NCBI RefSeq assembly: GCF_013407835.1 | Contig: NZ_JACCBI010000001.1 | Location: 1,798,001 to 1,862,000, forward strand | Direction: 5' to 3' | Length of the DNA: 64,000 nucleotides | Source of the DNA: Agromyces atrinae | GTDB lineage: Bacteria > Actinomycetota > Actinomycetes > Actinomycetales > Microbacteriaceae | In this document: in pieces, positions 44,201 to 52,187 of the stretch | Layout of the letters: each line of letters starts with the position of its first letter | Position numbering within the stretch: the stretch's first letter is position 1 | The notes under the pieces: generated by a model | What the model saw: the letters and a program-made list of their open reading frames with translations, nothing else | Told to the model about the DNA's origin: nothing | Database searches by the model: none | Translations under genes and position numbers: made by a program

Positions 44201-45207
44201 TCGATGACGGTGACGCCGCTCGTGCCGTCGCCGGCGAGGAGGATGTCGCTCATCGGGATGTGCGCCCCGTCGGTCACGAAGACGACGTGCGGGGTCTTCG
44301 CGGGCGAACCGTCGCGCGCGAAGCGCGGGCGCTCGCGCACGTCGGACGGCAGCAGTTCGCCGAGCTCGGTGACGGACGACCCGATCATGCGCGCCGGCCC
44401 GAGAGCGTCGCTCACACGGCGCGAGTGCGCGTGCGGCAGCCACTTGGCCCACTCCCACTGCGGGAGCGCGGCGTCCTCGGCCGCGATCACGATCTGCAGG
44501 CTGTCGGGGTCGTGCATCGTCGCGGCGTGCAGCAGCATCGCCCGGGCGAGACCGCGCGCTTCGGCTTCGCCGCCCGTGACCTCGATGCGCGCGTAGTCGC
44601 GCAGGGTGATGCCGACGGGAAGGTTCTTCTGCGTCTCGTGCGTGAGCATGAAGCGGTGCGCGGCCGATGCCGCGACCGGGTCGAGCTGCGCGAGCGGCGG
44701 CAGTTCGGGCGCTTCGAGCGCGAGGCACAGCGGCTGGTCGCTGGTTCCCACGCGCACCGAGAGGAAGTCGGTGTCGCCCGGCGAACGCTCCCACACACGC
44801 GTGCGCTCTTCGGCGATGAAGGGCAGCGTCGACGGCGCGGGCAGCGCCCAGTTGGCCGATCGGCGCTGCTGCCGGGCAGCGACGCGCACGGTCTTGCGGA
44901 GCTCGGTGAGGTAGGCGAGGTACTCGCGGCGCGCAGCGAGCGTCGCCGTCGTGCGCTGCGAGCGCTGCCGCCATCCGTTGACGGCGACGAAGCCGAGGGA
45001 TGACAGCAGGAACATGCCACCGGTGAGGAAGCCTGTCGGGCCGGTGTTCGAGACGCTCACCATGACGATCGCACCGATCGAGCCGAGCATGGGCAGCATC
45101 GACGTGAGCATGCCGCCGGCGCCGTCACCCGGGGTGAGCTCGGGAGGGGCCTGCACGGTGATGGTGCCCGAGGGCACCCGGGGTGGTGCGAGTCGTGGTC
45201 CGCTCAT
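41251..45207 (-). CDS. eccC: Type VII secretion FtsK/SpoIIIE-type ATPase, EccC
   Basis: A 1318-residue membrane ATPase: two N-terminal helices (about residues 35-80), then three FtsK-like ATPase domains with Walker A motifs 'GATGSGKSE' (about 472), 'GAPLSGKST' (about 834) and 'GDSDSGKSS' (about 1118). Domain 1 has a clear Walker B, 'LLIVADEFSELL'; domains 2 and 3 end in 'VFLVIDGW' and 'FILVDDYD'. EccC is the motor that binds WXG100 substrates and drives their export; here EccCa and EccCb are fused. The start at 45207 overlaps the RDD-FHA gene (ATGA). Last gene of its operon. Confidence 0.95.
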   Translation of the reverse strand: MSGPRLAPPRVPSGTITVQAPPELTPGDGAGGMLTSMLPMLGSIGAIVMVSVSNTGPTGFLTGGMFLLSSLGFVAVNGWRQRSQRTTATLAARREYLAYLTELRKTVRVAARQQRRSANWALPAPSTLPFIAEERTRVWERSPGDTDFLSVRVGTSDQPLCLALEAPELPPLAQLDPVAASAAHRFMLTHETQKNLPVGITLRDYARIEVTGGEAEARGLARAMLLHAATMHDPDSLQIVIAAEDAALPQWEWAKWLPHAHSRRVSDALGPARMIGSSVTELGELLPSDVRERPRFARDGSPAKTPHVVFVTDGAHIPMSDILLAGDGTSGVTVIDLPARWGELDDPDALRIAFDDSGDAAELITLQLPARRFTPDTVSIVEAEATARRLMPLYSMTSTEKTTRGSTKQEELIDLLGLPDVRDIDFDVAWQPRLERDRLRVPIGQDTTGLPIVLDIKESAQQGMGPHGVMIGATGSGKSEVLRTLVLALALTHSPEQLNFVLVDFKGGATFAGMAGMPHVSAIITNLGDEISLVDRFQDALQGEVVRRQELLRASGNFANVSDYEKARRGGRTDLAPLPALLIVADEFSELLAAKPEFVESFVNIGRVGRSLQVHLLLASQRLEEGKLRGLDTYLSYRVGLRTFSAAESRSILGVPDAYTLPQQPGVGFLKSDTETMTQFRAAYVSGPPPRRRRAISSGTSSSGSSEASVELFTAAPSAKPEPTDDAPAIEPTVSEPEEKRSTFEIAVERMSGRGPVAHRVWLPPLETPATLDQLFGDLTVDPALGLVSRQWRAVGGLTVPLGIVDVPLEQRRENLVISLGGAAGHMAIVGAPLSGKSTLARTTMVALALTHTPLEVQFFVLDFGGGSFSGLQSFPHLSGLATRSEPDVVRRTIAEVMGLLNAREVYFRQNGIDSIDTYRQRRATGQVDDGYGDVFLVIDGWSTLRGEFEALEAQIQTIAARGLTYGIHIVITAARWMEVRANLKDLIGTRVELRLGDSTDSEINRKAAANVTAIPGRGLNAAGLQMLTALPRIDGVDDASSLADGVDHVIEQVTAAWTGPAGPKLRLLPESISLDEIRPLLAPDSREIVLGIDEADLAPFTIDPLEEPHLYLYGDSDSGKSSMLRAYAHEIMRLYTPKEAKIFVLDYRRALLGEIPQEYLGAYLTAHDMAMSGVAELAAFFQSRIPGPDVTPEQLRSRSWWTGAEGFILVDDYDLVSTSLGNPLAAIAPLLAQASDLGLHVILTRRAGGASRAAYDPIIQRLTDLGTTGILLSGNPEEGQLIGKVKAAPAVPGRAQIVSRSRGVVAAQLAWVPPHFS

Positions 45208-46586
45208 GATGCTTTCTCTCCTCCGGCGTCGTCGTGCGCCATGAGGAGGCTGACGGTGAATGTGCGATTTCCGATGCGTACGCGATCGCCCTCGTCGAGG
45301 AGCGCGCGATTGCCGGGCAGCAGGGGGGCCGAGTCGCCGTCGTCGCTGCGGATCTCGGTACCGTTCGTCGAGCCGTTGTCGGTGACCCACGTGCGCCCTC
45401 GTGAGTGCTCGAGTCGCAGGTGGGTCTTCGAGACCGTCGACTCGGGGTCGCGCACGGTGATGAGACGGTCGGACTGCTCGGTCGCCGAGGGGTTGCGGCC
45501 GAGGTTCACGGCGACCGGCGTCGGAAGCTGCTCGCGCTGACCGGTGTCGAAGATGAGGAGGAGCGCTCCGCGCTCGGCCGCGACAGCCATCTCCGCGGGC
45601 GGTGCGGCCTGGTCGGCCGCGACGGGCACGCCTGCCGCACGGCGTCCCTGCTGAGGAGCGGGCGCGGCCGGAGCCACGGGTGCCTGCTCCGGCGCAGGGG
45701 CTTCTGCGGCGCGTCTGCCCGGAGCCTCGGTGATGGCGCCGCGCACGGCTGCCGCCTCGGTCGCGATGGGCGTCGAGCCCGGAGCGCCGGTGAACGAGAC
45801 GCTCGCCGAGTCGTCGTCGACCGCGGCCCCGCGCGTGCTCGTCGAGACGAGGTGCGGAGCCTGCAGCACGACGGCGTCGGAGCGCACGGGGGTCTCTGCG
45901 GCGACCCGCACGCGACGCGGCACGGCCACGACCACGGTGCGAGCGGCGCGATCGGCCCATGTGCGGCGGAGGCCCGAGGCATCCCAGGCGCTCGAGGCGA
46001 CGACGGCCCACGCACCGACCATCGCGACGAGGAATCCGGCGCCGGTGAGGAACCAGCGGACGAATCCGCGACCGACGCCGGGCGAGAAAGGACCCTCTTC
46101 ACGAGCGGTGCGGATGCGCAGGATCGCATTGCCCACGGTCACTCCCGTGCGCGACTCGACGACCCACAGCGCGACGGCGAGTTCGACGGCGGCGAGGGCT
46201 GCGAAGACGGGGCTCGCCGTGGCGAGGAAGACGATCACGGATATGAGAGAGACGACGGCGACGTCGATGCTGAACGCCCCGAGGCGGACTCCGGGGGTCG
46301 CCGGTCGACCGCTGAACGTCGGGGGCAGCGACGGCGCGGCACGACGAGGGCGCGCCTCGGTGATCGGCGGTCGCGGCGCTGCCGGCTCGGCGGACTCTGC
46401 GACAGGGGCATCGACGGTCGCCACCGGAGCAGCGGCAGCGGGAGCTGCCGCGGGAGCTGCCGCGGGAGGTGCCGTGCCCTCGAGACCGGGCTGCGGCGCG
46501 AGGAGGCCGGGAGGGAGGGAGGGCACGCCCGAAGGCGGCAAAGCCGGAACCCCCGGGCGGCCGGGGAATCCACCGCGGTCGCTCAT
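45204..46586 (-). CDS. RDD-domain membrane protein with C-terminal FHA domain
   Basis: A 460-residue protein. The N-terminal 95 residues are Pro/Ala-rich, followed by an RDD membrane domain (about 97-205, 'GVRLGAFSIDVAVVSLISVI' and 'WADRAARTVVVAVPRR'), an Ala-rich linker, and an FHA domain at the end (about 365-450: 'VNLGRNPSA', 'VSKTHLRLE', 'WVTDNGSTNGT'). FHA domains bind phosphothreonine, so this protein links the secretion genes to Ser/Thr kinase signalling. It overlaps both eccC and the upstream EccD-like gene by four bases, indicating tight coupling with the secretion apparatus. Confidence 0.88.
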   Translation of the reverse strand: MSDRGGFPGRPGVPALPPSGVPSLPPGLLAPQPGLEGTAPPAAAPAAAPAAAAPVATVDAPVAESAEPAAPRPPITEARPRRAAPSLPPTFSGRPATPGVRLGAFSIDVAVVSLISVIVFLATASPVFAALAAVELAVALWVVESRTGVTVGNAILRIRTAREEGPFSPGVGRGFVRWFLTGAGFLVAMVGAWAVVASSAWDASGLRRTWADRAARTVVVAVPRRVRVAAETPVRSDAVVLQAPHLVSTSTRGAAVDDDSASVSFTGAPGSTPIATEAAAVRGAITEAPGRRAAEAPAPEQAPVAPAAPAPQQGRRAAGVPVAADQAAPPAEMAVAAERGALLLIFDTGQREQLPTPVAVNLGRNPSATEQSDRLITVRDPESTVSKTHLRLEHSRGRTWVTDNGSTNGTEIRSDDGDSAPLLPGNRALLDEGDRVRIGNRTFTVSLLMAHDDAGGEKAS

Positions 46587-47950
46587 GCTGCCATCATTCC
46601 ACGAAGCAGTGTCAACACATCGGCGTAGAGGAGCGCGGCCGGCAGAGCGAGGGCAACCGCGATCCATTCGATCACGTCGCCCGTCCGCGACCAGGCGAGC
46701 GACGCCGATCCGCGCGACACCGGCACGATGACGAAGGCCGCGACGACCGCGACGACGAAGAGGCCGGCGGCGATGAGCGCGAGCCCGAGCGCATCAAGAC
46801 TCGTGAGCGTCAGTTGCACGGCGACGACGAGCACGACCGCGGCCGCAGCTCGCGGCATCCACCGCAGAAGGACGCCGGTGGTGTGCCGCGGAGTGAGCAC
46901 GAGCGTGATGCCGAGGCACACGAGGAGCGCGATGCCGCCCGAGACGACGAACGGATCGTCGCCCCACGGGCGGAGGAAGGCGATCGGGGCGAAGACCGCG
47001 GCGGAGAGGCTCAGCACGATGGTGCCGGCGACGAGGCGGGCGGAGGATCCGTCGACGATCGAGCGCACGGTGTCGACATCGATGGATGCCGGCGACTCGG
47101 GTATCGCGCCGCGGACCGTCCAGCGGTTGCCGATGAAGTGCTTGTAGTCGATGAAGTAGCCCTCGGGGAGGTTCACGAGGGTGCTCGGCACGGCGCGGAG
47201 AGCGAGCGGGACGATGCCGAGCGTCAGTGCCGCCGGGGCGGCGCCCTCCCAGCGCAGCAGGAGCGCGAGGCCCCAGACCGCGGCGAGCGAAGCGAGCAGG
47301 ATCGTCACGGTACCCGCCGCAGCGGCGAGATCGGACGAGCGGGACGTCGCCGTGAGCACCGCGGTCACGATCGCCGCGGTGACGAAACCGGCGACGACGG
47401 CGAGCCGCATCCCGTCTTCCAGGCCCGCGGGCGTCGCGAGGGCGCCCGCGGCGAAGGCGAGTGCGACGGGAGCGAGGAGCGCGACCGAGCCGGTGAGGCC
47501 CGTCCGGGCTCGGAGCACCCACATGACGGCGGCGACGATCGCACCGGCGCCGAGCACGACGCTCGAGGTCAGGCGTAGCACCGCGTCGACCGAGCCGAGC
47601 AGGACGGCGGCCCACGCGAGCGGCCCGATGATGGCGAGCAGCCACCAGGCGCTGCCGTAGTCGACGCGCGACTCTCGCCGTTCGCGGGCCCGCCGAGCGA
47701 CCGGATCGTCGGTCGGCGCGAGGAGGTCGACGACCGTCAGAAGCCCTCCATCGACCAGGTCGCCGACGCGCGTCTCGGGAGCGATCTCGCGGCCATCGCG
47801 ATCGAGCACGACATGACGGCCGTCGGCGACGGGCATGCCGCCCGCGCGGAGAGCATAGCCGAGGGTCTCGCCCACGGCGACGGCGATGTCGTAGCGTCCG
47901 AGGTCGGTGACGAGCGCGAGTCGACGTCGTTCGACCGTCGGGTTACTCAT
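46583..47950 (-). CDS. EccD-like type VII secretion membrane protein (second copy)
   Basis: A 455-residue protein with a ubiquitin-like N-terminal domain (about residues 8-80: 'RLALVTDLGRYDIAVAVGET', 'GGLLTVVDLL') and about 11 transmembrane helices after residue 95. That is the EccD/YukD architecture, and it is distinct from the EccD encoded on the opposite strand at 52188. EccD forms most of the ESX membrane pore as a dimer, so two different genes in one locus could allow a heterodimer. The gene follows a strong stem-loop and overlaps the RDD-FHA gene. The call is by architecture; it is the more divergent of the two EccD-like proteins. Confidence 0.8.
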   Translation of the reverse strand: MSNPTVERRRLALVTDLGRYDIAVAVGETLGYALRAGGMPVADGRHVVLDRDGREIAPETRVGDLVDGGLLTVVDLLAPTDDPVARRARERRESRVDYGSAWWLLAIIGPLAWAAVLLGSVDAVLRLTSSVVLGAGAIVAAVMWVLRARTGLTGSVALLAPVALAFAAGALATPAGLEDGMRLAVVAGFVTAAIVTAVLTATSRSSDLAAAAGTVTILLASLAAVWGLALLLRWEGAAPAALTLGIVPLALRAVPSTLVNLPEGYFIDYKHFIGNRWTVRGAIPESPASIDVDTVRSIVDGSSARLVAGTIVLSLSAAVFAPIAFLRPWGDDPFVVSGGIALLVCLGITLVLTPRHTTGVLLRWMPRAAAAVVLVVAVQLTLTSLDALGLALIAAGLFVVAVVAAFVIVPVSRGSASLAWSRTGDVIEWIAVALALPAALLYADVLTLLRGMMAA

Positions 47951-48024
47951 CGATCACCTGCTCGCCCCGCATCGTTCCCGAAAGTTCCGAAAAGGGGCTG
48001 CGCCCCCGTAGTCGATCCTGCCAC

Positions 48025-48064
48025 CTCATCCGGCCCCGGTACGACAGAACCGGGGCCGGATGAG
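48025..48064 (-). terminator. Stem-loop after the Gly-rich protein gene
   Basis: Perfect 16-bp stem (48025-48040 with 48049-48064) and an eight-base loop, beginning 20 bases past the stop of the Gly-rich gene and before the EccD-like gene. It probably ends or attenuates transcription of the esx-mycosin operon. Confidence 0.78.
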
Positions 48065-48083
48065 TGGAGAAGAGGATGTCGCT

Positions 48084-49505
48084 CTAGCCGCGACCTCCGG
48101 CACCGGCGCCCTTCGAGCGCGGTCCCCGTTCTTCGTCGTCTTCGAGCTTCGGGGCGACGGGGCCGCCGAGGCCCTGTCCCTTGTTCTTCTCGGACTCGCC
48201 GGGGGCGCCCTGGCCACCCATCATCATTCCGCCGGGACGGCCGCCGGCCGCGCCCGAACCGGAGGACGAGCCCGCGCCCGAACCGGCGCCTGCACCGCTC
48301 GCCGAGCCTGCGCCGTTGGCGCCACCGATGGCACCGGCCTGACCGAGGAGACCGCCGGAACGCATTCCACCGGCACCCGCGCCGGCACCCGACGCGCCAC
48401 CGATGCTGCCGCCACCGAAAGCGCCGCCGCCAAAGCCGCCGGCGCCACCGCCGGCGATCTTCGAACCGACGCCGAGAGCCGCAGCTCCTGCGCCGCCACC
48501 GATGAGACCCGCAGCGCCGCCGCCGAGGCCACCGGAGCCGACTCCGCCGCCACCGATTCCGCCCGGGCCACCGATTCCACCGGGGCCGCCGATTCCGCCG
48601 GCACCGCCGCCTCCGCCGCCACCGGGGAGAACGCCGAGACCACCGTCATCGACCGACGGGCCTCCGCCGCCGCCGCCCGGAGGGTTCACTCCGGGAACGG
48701 GGGGTACGTAGTCACCGCCACCTCCGCCGCCGCCGCCGGGGTACACCGGGTAGCCCGGCGGGAGGACAGGTCCGGGCCCGCCAGGGATGTTCGGAACGGT
48801 GCCGACGCCGCCGCCGGAACCTCCGCCGGGGCCGCCGCTGCCGCCCGCGCCACCGGGGCCGGTCACGCTGGGAACTCGGGGGCCCGAGGGGCCGCCAGGC
48901 CCGCCCGTGCCGCCGGGCGTGGGATCGGGGATGGGGTCAGGGATGGGATACGGGCCGTCGTTGCGGTAGCTGCTCACACGACGCGTCTCGTCGTCGAGAG
49001 CGGCGCGGCGCGCGGCGAGCGAGTCACGGTGACCCTCAAGCCCCTTGTCGAGCTTCTCGACGGCTTCCTTCGCCTTCGCCTCCCGCTGGTTGCCGAGGAG
49101 GTTCTCGATCGCACCGAGGGCGTTCTCCGACGCGAGAGGGCCGAGGATCGGGTGCACCACGACGGATGCCCCCTTGACGGCATTGCGCCAGAACGGGTCG
49201 ATGTTCGTCGACGGAAGGTCTCCGGCCTGACTCGCCACCTCGTTGCGGAATTGGTTGGCGTTGTCGATGGTCTTCTCGACCTCGCTCACAAGATCTTCCA
49301 TGCGCGTGAAGTGCTTGCCGATGAGCTGGAATCGCTCGCGCGCCGCGTCGGCCGACGTTCCCTCCCACCCCGGAGAGTCGGCGAGCGTCCTCATCGTTCG
49401 GCTGAGGTTCGCGAGCGCGATCTGAACGACACGAAGCTTCTCGATGTCCCAGTTCTGCCCGGCAGCGATGTTGTTGAGTTGGTTCTCGTACTCACCCATG
49501 GTCAT
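48084..49505 (-). CDS. Gly/Pro-rich protein with WXG-like helical N-terminus, putative T7SS substrate
   Basis: A 473-residue protein. The first 170 or so residues are helical with a WxG turn ('SPGWEGTSADAARERFQ' near residue 44), resembling WXG100/LXG secretion modules. From about residue 175 to 430 it is dominated by Gly, Pro, Ser and Ala runs, then ends in an acidic-basic tail ('EDDEERGPRSKG'). It recalls mycobacterial PPE/Esp proteins in plan, not in sequence. No toxin domain is visible, so it may be a surface or structural substrate. ATGs at 49505 and 49499 are both possible; the first overlaps the mycosin stop by four bases and the second has the better-spaced GGGAGGGGA site. Confidence 0.75.
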   Translation of the reverse strand: MTMGEYENQLNNIAAGQNWDIEKLRVVQIALANLSRTMRTLADSPGWEGTSADAARERFQLIGKHFTRMEDLVSEVEKTIDNANQFRNEVASQAGDLPSTNIDPFWRNAVKGASVVVHPILGPLASENALGAIENLLGNQREAKAKEAVEKLDKGLEGHRDSLAARRAALDDETRRVSSYRNDGPYPIPDPIPDPTPGGTGGPGGPSGPRVPSVTGPGGAGGSGGPGGGSGGGVGTVPNIPGGPGPVLPPGYPVYPGGGGGGGGDYVPPVPGVNPPGGGGGGPSVDDGGLGVLPGGGGGGGAGGIGGPGGIGGPGGIGGGGVGSGGLGGGAAGLIGGGAGAAALGVGSKIAGGGAGGFGGGAFGGGSIGGASGAGAGAGGMRSGGLLGQAGAIGGANGAGSASGAGAGSGAGSSSGSGAAGGRPGGMMMGGQGAPGESEKNKGQGLGGPVAPKLEDDEERGPRSKGAGAGGRG

Positions 49506-50821
49506 TCCCCTCCCGAATTGCGTGATGCCGAAGTCGGCGAAGTCGTTTTGCGCCGCGCGAGCACGACGATCGTGATGATGAGCGCGGCGAGCACGACGAG
49601 CCCGATGACCACTCCACCGATCACGAGTGGAGTGATGTCCGCTGCGGGCGTGTCCTCCCCCGCGGTCGGTGCGTCGGAGGCGCTCGGCTGCGGCTGTTCC
49701 GCGTCGTCTGCGAAGTCGACGGCGAGCGGCATCCGGTCACCCGAAGCATCGATCAGTGGGTTCTCGTCAGGATAGGACGACGGGTCGGTCGCCAGCATCG
49801 TCGTGAGCGAGACGATCCCGTAGCCGTAGGCGTCGTCGTAGTTGAGGTCGGGGTTGCCCGTGCCCGTGTTGTGAATGAGCGACTGCAGGATCTGATTGGA
49901 CGTCGCGTCGGGGTACTTCTGCTTCACCAGCCCGATGAACCCCGCGGTGACGGGTGTGGCGAGTGACGTGCCGTCGGCGAGTACCGGCACGTCCCAGTCG
50001 TCGGTCGCGTCCCCGCCGTACCAGAGCATTCCCAGTCCGGGGCCGGCCACGGTCACGCGTGAGAAGCTGTTCGTCACGCCGTCGGTCGTCTGCACGGTCG
50101 CGTCCGCCCCGATGGCGTTGACGGCGACGACGCTATTGGCACGGCCCGGCCAGATCTCTTCGAAGTCCTCGACGAGGGTGTTCGGTACGCCGGAGACGAT
50201 GATCACGCCTTCGCGCTGCGCGCGGAGGATCACGTCGTCGGCACCGGTACCGCCGCTGCCGCCGAGTGAGATCGAGATGATGTCTGCCCCGTCGTCGATC
50301 GCTTCCTCCATGGCGCGGACGATACTGGCCTGCTTGTCACCGTTCTCATCCAGGCATTCGATGCCGGAGTTGTCGAAACCCGAACCATCCTCGGGGACGT
50401 CGATAGCAGCCGTGTAGAAGAGATACTTCGCATCGGGCGCGATACCGGTCACGCCCGGGTTGCCGCCGGCACCGACACCGTTTCCCGCGAGGAGCGCGAG
50501 CACATTCGTGCCGTGCGACGCGGTCAACGCATCCGACGACGTCGCCGGCACGGCCTCTCCGTCGACGTAGCAGAAGGACGGCTCGCGCACGGTGATGTCG
50601 GCGTCAGCGAGAGCGGGGAGCCCGGTGTAGAGAGGCGTGTCGATGACGGCGATCGTGAGACCTTCGCCCGTGAGTCCGGCGTCCCATGCCGCGGGCACCT
50701 TGAACGCGTCGATGTACCACAAGCCGTCGTCCACCGAGGCGGCCGCAGCGGCCGAGGCGGGAAGAGCAACGAGGGCAGCAGCGGCGAGCACCGCTGCCCA
50801 GCGACGGCCGGGACGACTCAC
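49502..50821 (-). CDS. mycP: Mycosin-type subtilisin-like serine protease of the T7SS
   Basis: A 439-residue protein with a signal peptide (about 1-28), an S8 protease domain and a C-terminal helix (about 400-425). Catalytic residues: Asp in 'IAVIDTPL' (about 60), His in 'ASHGTNVLAL' (about 102) and Ser in 'LADGTSLATPV' (about 286). Membrane-anchored mycosins are essential ESX components. The GTG start at 50821 overlaps the upstream small gene by four bases. It lies in the same operon as the WXG100 pair, while a second mycosin-like gene follows eccB on the other strand. Confidence 0.92.
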   Translation of the reverse strand: MSRPGRRWAAVLAAAALVALPASAAAAASVDDGLWYIDAFKVPAAWDAGLTGEGLTIAVIDTPLYTGLPALADADITVREPSFCYVDGEAVPATSSDALTASHGTNVLALLAGNGVGAGGNPGVTGIAPDAKYLFYTAAIDVPEDGSGFDNSGIECLDENGDKQASIVRAMEEAIDDGADIISISLGGSGGTGADDVILRAQREGVIIVSGVPNTLVEDFEEIWPGRANSVVAVNAIGADATVQTTDGVTNSFSRVTVAGPGLGMLWYGGDATDDWDVPVLADGTSLATPVTAGFIGLVKQKYPDATSNQILQSLIHNTGTGNPDLNYDDAYGYGIVSLTTMLATDPSSYPDENPLIDASGDRMPLAVDFADDAEQPQPSASDAPTAGEDTPAADITPLVIGGVVIGLVVLAALIITIVVLARRKTTSPTSASRNSGGE

Positions 50822-51195
50822 GCGATGACCTGACCGGTCTTCGGGTTGTTCGCGCCCAGAGCGCGATCGGCCGGCGTGACGACGACGTCGGGGATCGAAT
50901 CGAGGAAGGTGAGGAGCTGGTTCGCCTCGTCGGCGAGAGTCTCGTCCTTCTCGAGCAACGCGGCGACGGTCGCGCGAATGTCCTCGTCGGAGGCACGCAG
51001 CTGAGCAGCGACGGCGCGAAGAGCGGCCTTGACCGACGTCGCGGTCGCGCTCACTTCGGCGCGGAACGGTGACGTGACCCCCACGCCCGTGCCCTGGCTC
51101 GATACCTCGCCGGGCGTCGGAAGGCTGCTGGAGCCTTCGATCAGATCGTTGAGTCCACTGACGACATCATCCATCATCACGTTGATGAGAGCCAT
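50818..51195 (-). CDS. Small helical T7SS-locus protein, function unknown
   Basis: A 125-residue protein with no helix long enough to span a membrane. Its middle (about residues 40-95, 'ATATSVKAALRAVAAQLRAS') is an amphipathic helical hairpin like ESX-secreted or ESX-associated proteins (EspC/WXG class), but a WxG turn is missing. Its position after the WXG100 pair, with a four-base overlap to mycP, makes a substrate, chaperone or pilot role likely. I do not recognise a named family with certainty. Confidence 0.65.
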   Translation of the reverse strand: MALINVMMDDVVSGLNDLIEGSSSLPTPGEVSSQGTGVGVTSPFRAEVSATATSVKAALRAVAAQLRASDEDIRATVAALLEKDETLADEANQLLTFLDSIPDVVVTPADRALGANNPKTGQVIA

Positions 51196-51246
51196 GCTGC
51201 CTACTCCTGAGTTCTCGGTTTCCGGCGGCGGTCTTCCGCCGACGAC

Positions 51247-51282
51247 GCCTTATGCCCGGTCGTCACCGACCGGGCATAAGGC
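51247..51282 (-). terminator. Perfect stem-loop after the WXG100 genes
   Basis: A 16-bp perfect stem (51247-51262 with 51267-51282) and a four-base loop, 12 bases past the second WXG100 stop. A smaller hairpin CGGCGG/CCGCCG follows at 51226-51241. They probably protect or partially terminate the esx message, making these two proteins the most abundant products of the operon. Confidence 0.78.
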
Positions 51283-51294
51283 GCAGGGGGATTG

Positions 51295-51585
51295 CTAGAG
51301 CGCGAAGCGTCCTGCGGACGACTTGTCGCTCTGAACGTACTGCGAGGCGATCTCTTCGGTCTTGCCCGAGATCTGCTGCAGCAGCTGCTGCAGCTCGGCG
51401 AGCGACTTGTTCCACTGCGCCTGAGCGACGTCGTAGGACTGCTGAGCGTCACCACCCCATGCGGAGCGGAGCTTGCCGACCTCCGACTCGAGGCGGTCGA
51501 GCTCGGCACGAATGCCCTGGGCTCCACCGCGAATCTGACCGGCGAGCGCCTGGACCTGCTCCGGACGAACTGACATCGACTGCAT
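51295..51585 (-). CDS. WXG100-family secreted protein
   Basis: A 96-residue ESAT-6-like protein: two helices joined by the WxG turn in 'LRSAWGGDAQQSYDVAQ' (about residues 39-55). WXG100 proteins form four-helix dimers and are exported by EccC. The ATG has AAGGAG seven bases upstream. It ends 'SSAGRFAL' without an evident YxxxD/E motif after the second helix ('ASQYVQSDKS' is the closest), so the export signal may be supplied by this 'YVQSD' or by its partner. Confidence 0.92.
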   Translation of the reverse strand: MQSMSVRPEQVQALAGQIRGGAQGIRAELDRLESEVGKLRSAWGGDAQQSYDVAQAQWNKSLAELQQLLQQISGKTEEIASQYVQSDKSSAGRFAL

Positions 51586-51616
51586 GCTGAACTCCTTCTC
51601 TCGTCTTCTCGAAAAC

Positions 51617-51934
51617 CTACGCGCCGGACATCATCGAGCCGAGGCCCGAGATGGTCGACTGGTGCTGCTCTTCGGTCGCAGCCTGGTCGCGCTCCGTGCC
51701 CGAGAGCGCGTCTTCGAGAGTGACGAGCACCTCGTTGAGCTTGCGGGTCTGCTCGTCCCACCGGGTCATCAGCGTCGTGAACGACACGGCGGCCGCACCC
51801 GACCAGTAGCCGCGCAGCTGCTCGATCTCGCCGCGAACCTTCTTGACCTGGCCATCGATGCCGGTCTTCGTCTCACGAACCGCCTGTGCGCCCTTGCGCA
51901 GGGCGCCTTCTTCAGCGGAAATGACTTCTGCCAT
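51617..51934 (-). CDS. WXG100-family secreted protein
   Basis: A 105-residue protein, partner of the following WXG100 gene. The turn is WSG, in 'LRGYWSGAAAVSFTTLMTRW' (about residues 41-60). GAGGAG lies about seven bases before the ATG. First gene of the leftward operon, expressed from the promoter at 52027-52055. The pair probably forms an antiparallel dimer like EsxA/EsxB. Confidence 0.92.
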   Translation of the reverse strand: MAEVISAEEGALRKGAQAVRETKTGIDGQVKKVRGEIEQLRGYWSGAAAVSFTTLMTRWDEQTRKLNEVLVTLEDALSGTERDQAATEEQHQSTISGLGSMMSGA

Positions 51935-52026
51935 GACTCACTCCTCTCAATCGTCTGGAAAAGACGTCTTGAGGGGAACGGACCGACATCCGGCCGCGAT
52001 TTGCCCCCCAAATGCGTCACCTCCTA

Positions 52027-52055
52027 CAAAGTAGAGGACGAATCCGATCTCGGCA
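52027..52055 (-). promoter_or_regulatory. Promoter of the esx operon
   Basis: On the minus strand TTGCCG (52050-52055) and TACTTT (52027-52032) are 17 bases apart. Transcription would start near 52020, about 85 bases before the first WXG100 gene. An imperfect inverted repeat surrounds the -10. Confidence 0.6.
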
Positions 52056-52107
52056 ATTCCCGGTGGACAAACCTGTATGAATCCTGCACGCGCGCGGGCC
52101 CGCTCGA

Positions 52108-52136
52108 TTCAGATCGTCGGAGGAATCCTCTAGAGT
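52108..52136 (+). promoter_or_regulatory. Possible promoter of eccD-eccB
   Basis: TTCAGA (52108-52113) and TAGAGT (52131-52136) are 17 bases apart on the plus strand, before eccD. The -35 is weak. With the opposite promoter it makes a divergent control region of 253 bp for the two halves of the T7SS locus. Confidence 0.45.
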
Positions 52137-52187
52137 GAAACGCGATCGTCGGCCGTGCCGAGCGATCGATTCGAGTGGGGAAGAATC

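Noticed and set aside
48403..48969. Plus-strand Pro-rich open frames opposite the Gly-rich protein
   Set aside because: They are the complement of the GGN codons of the real gene and have no start signal or independent conservation.
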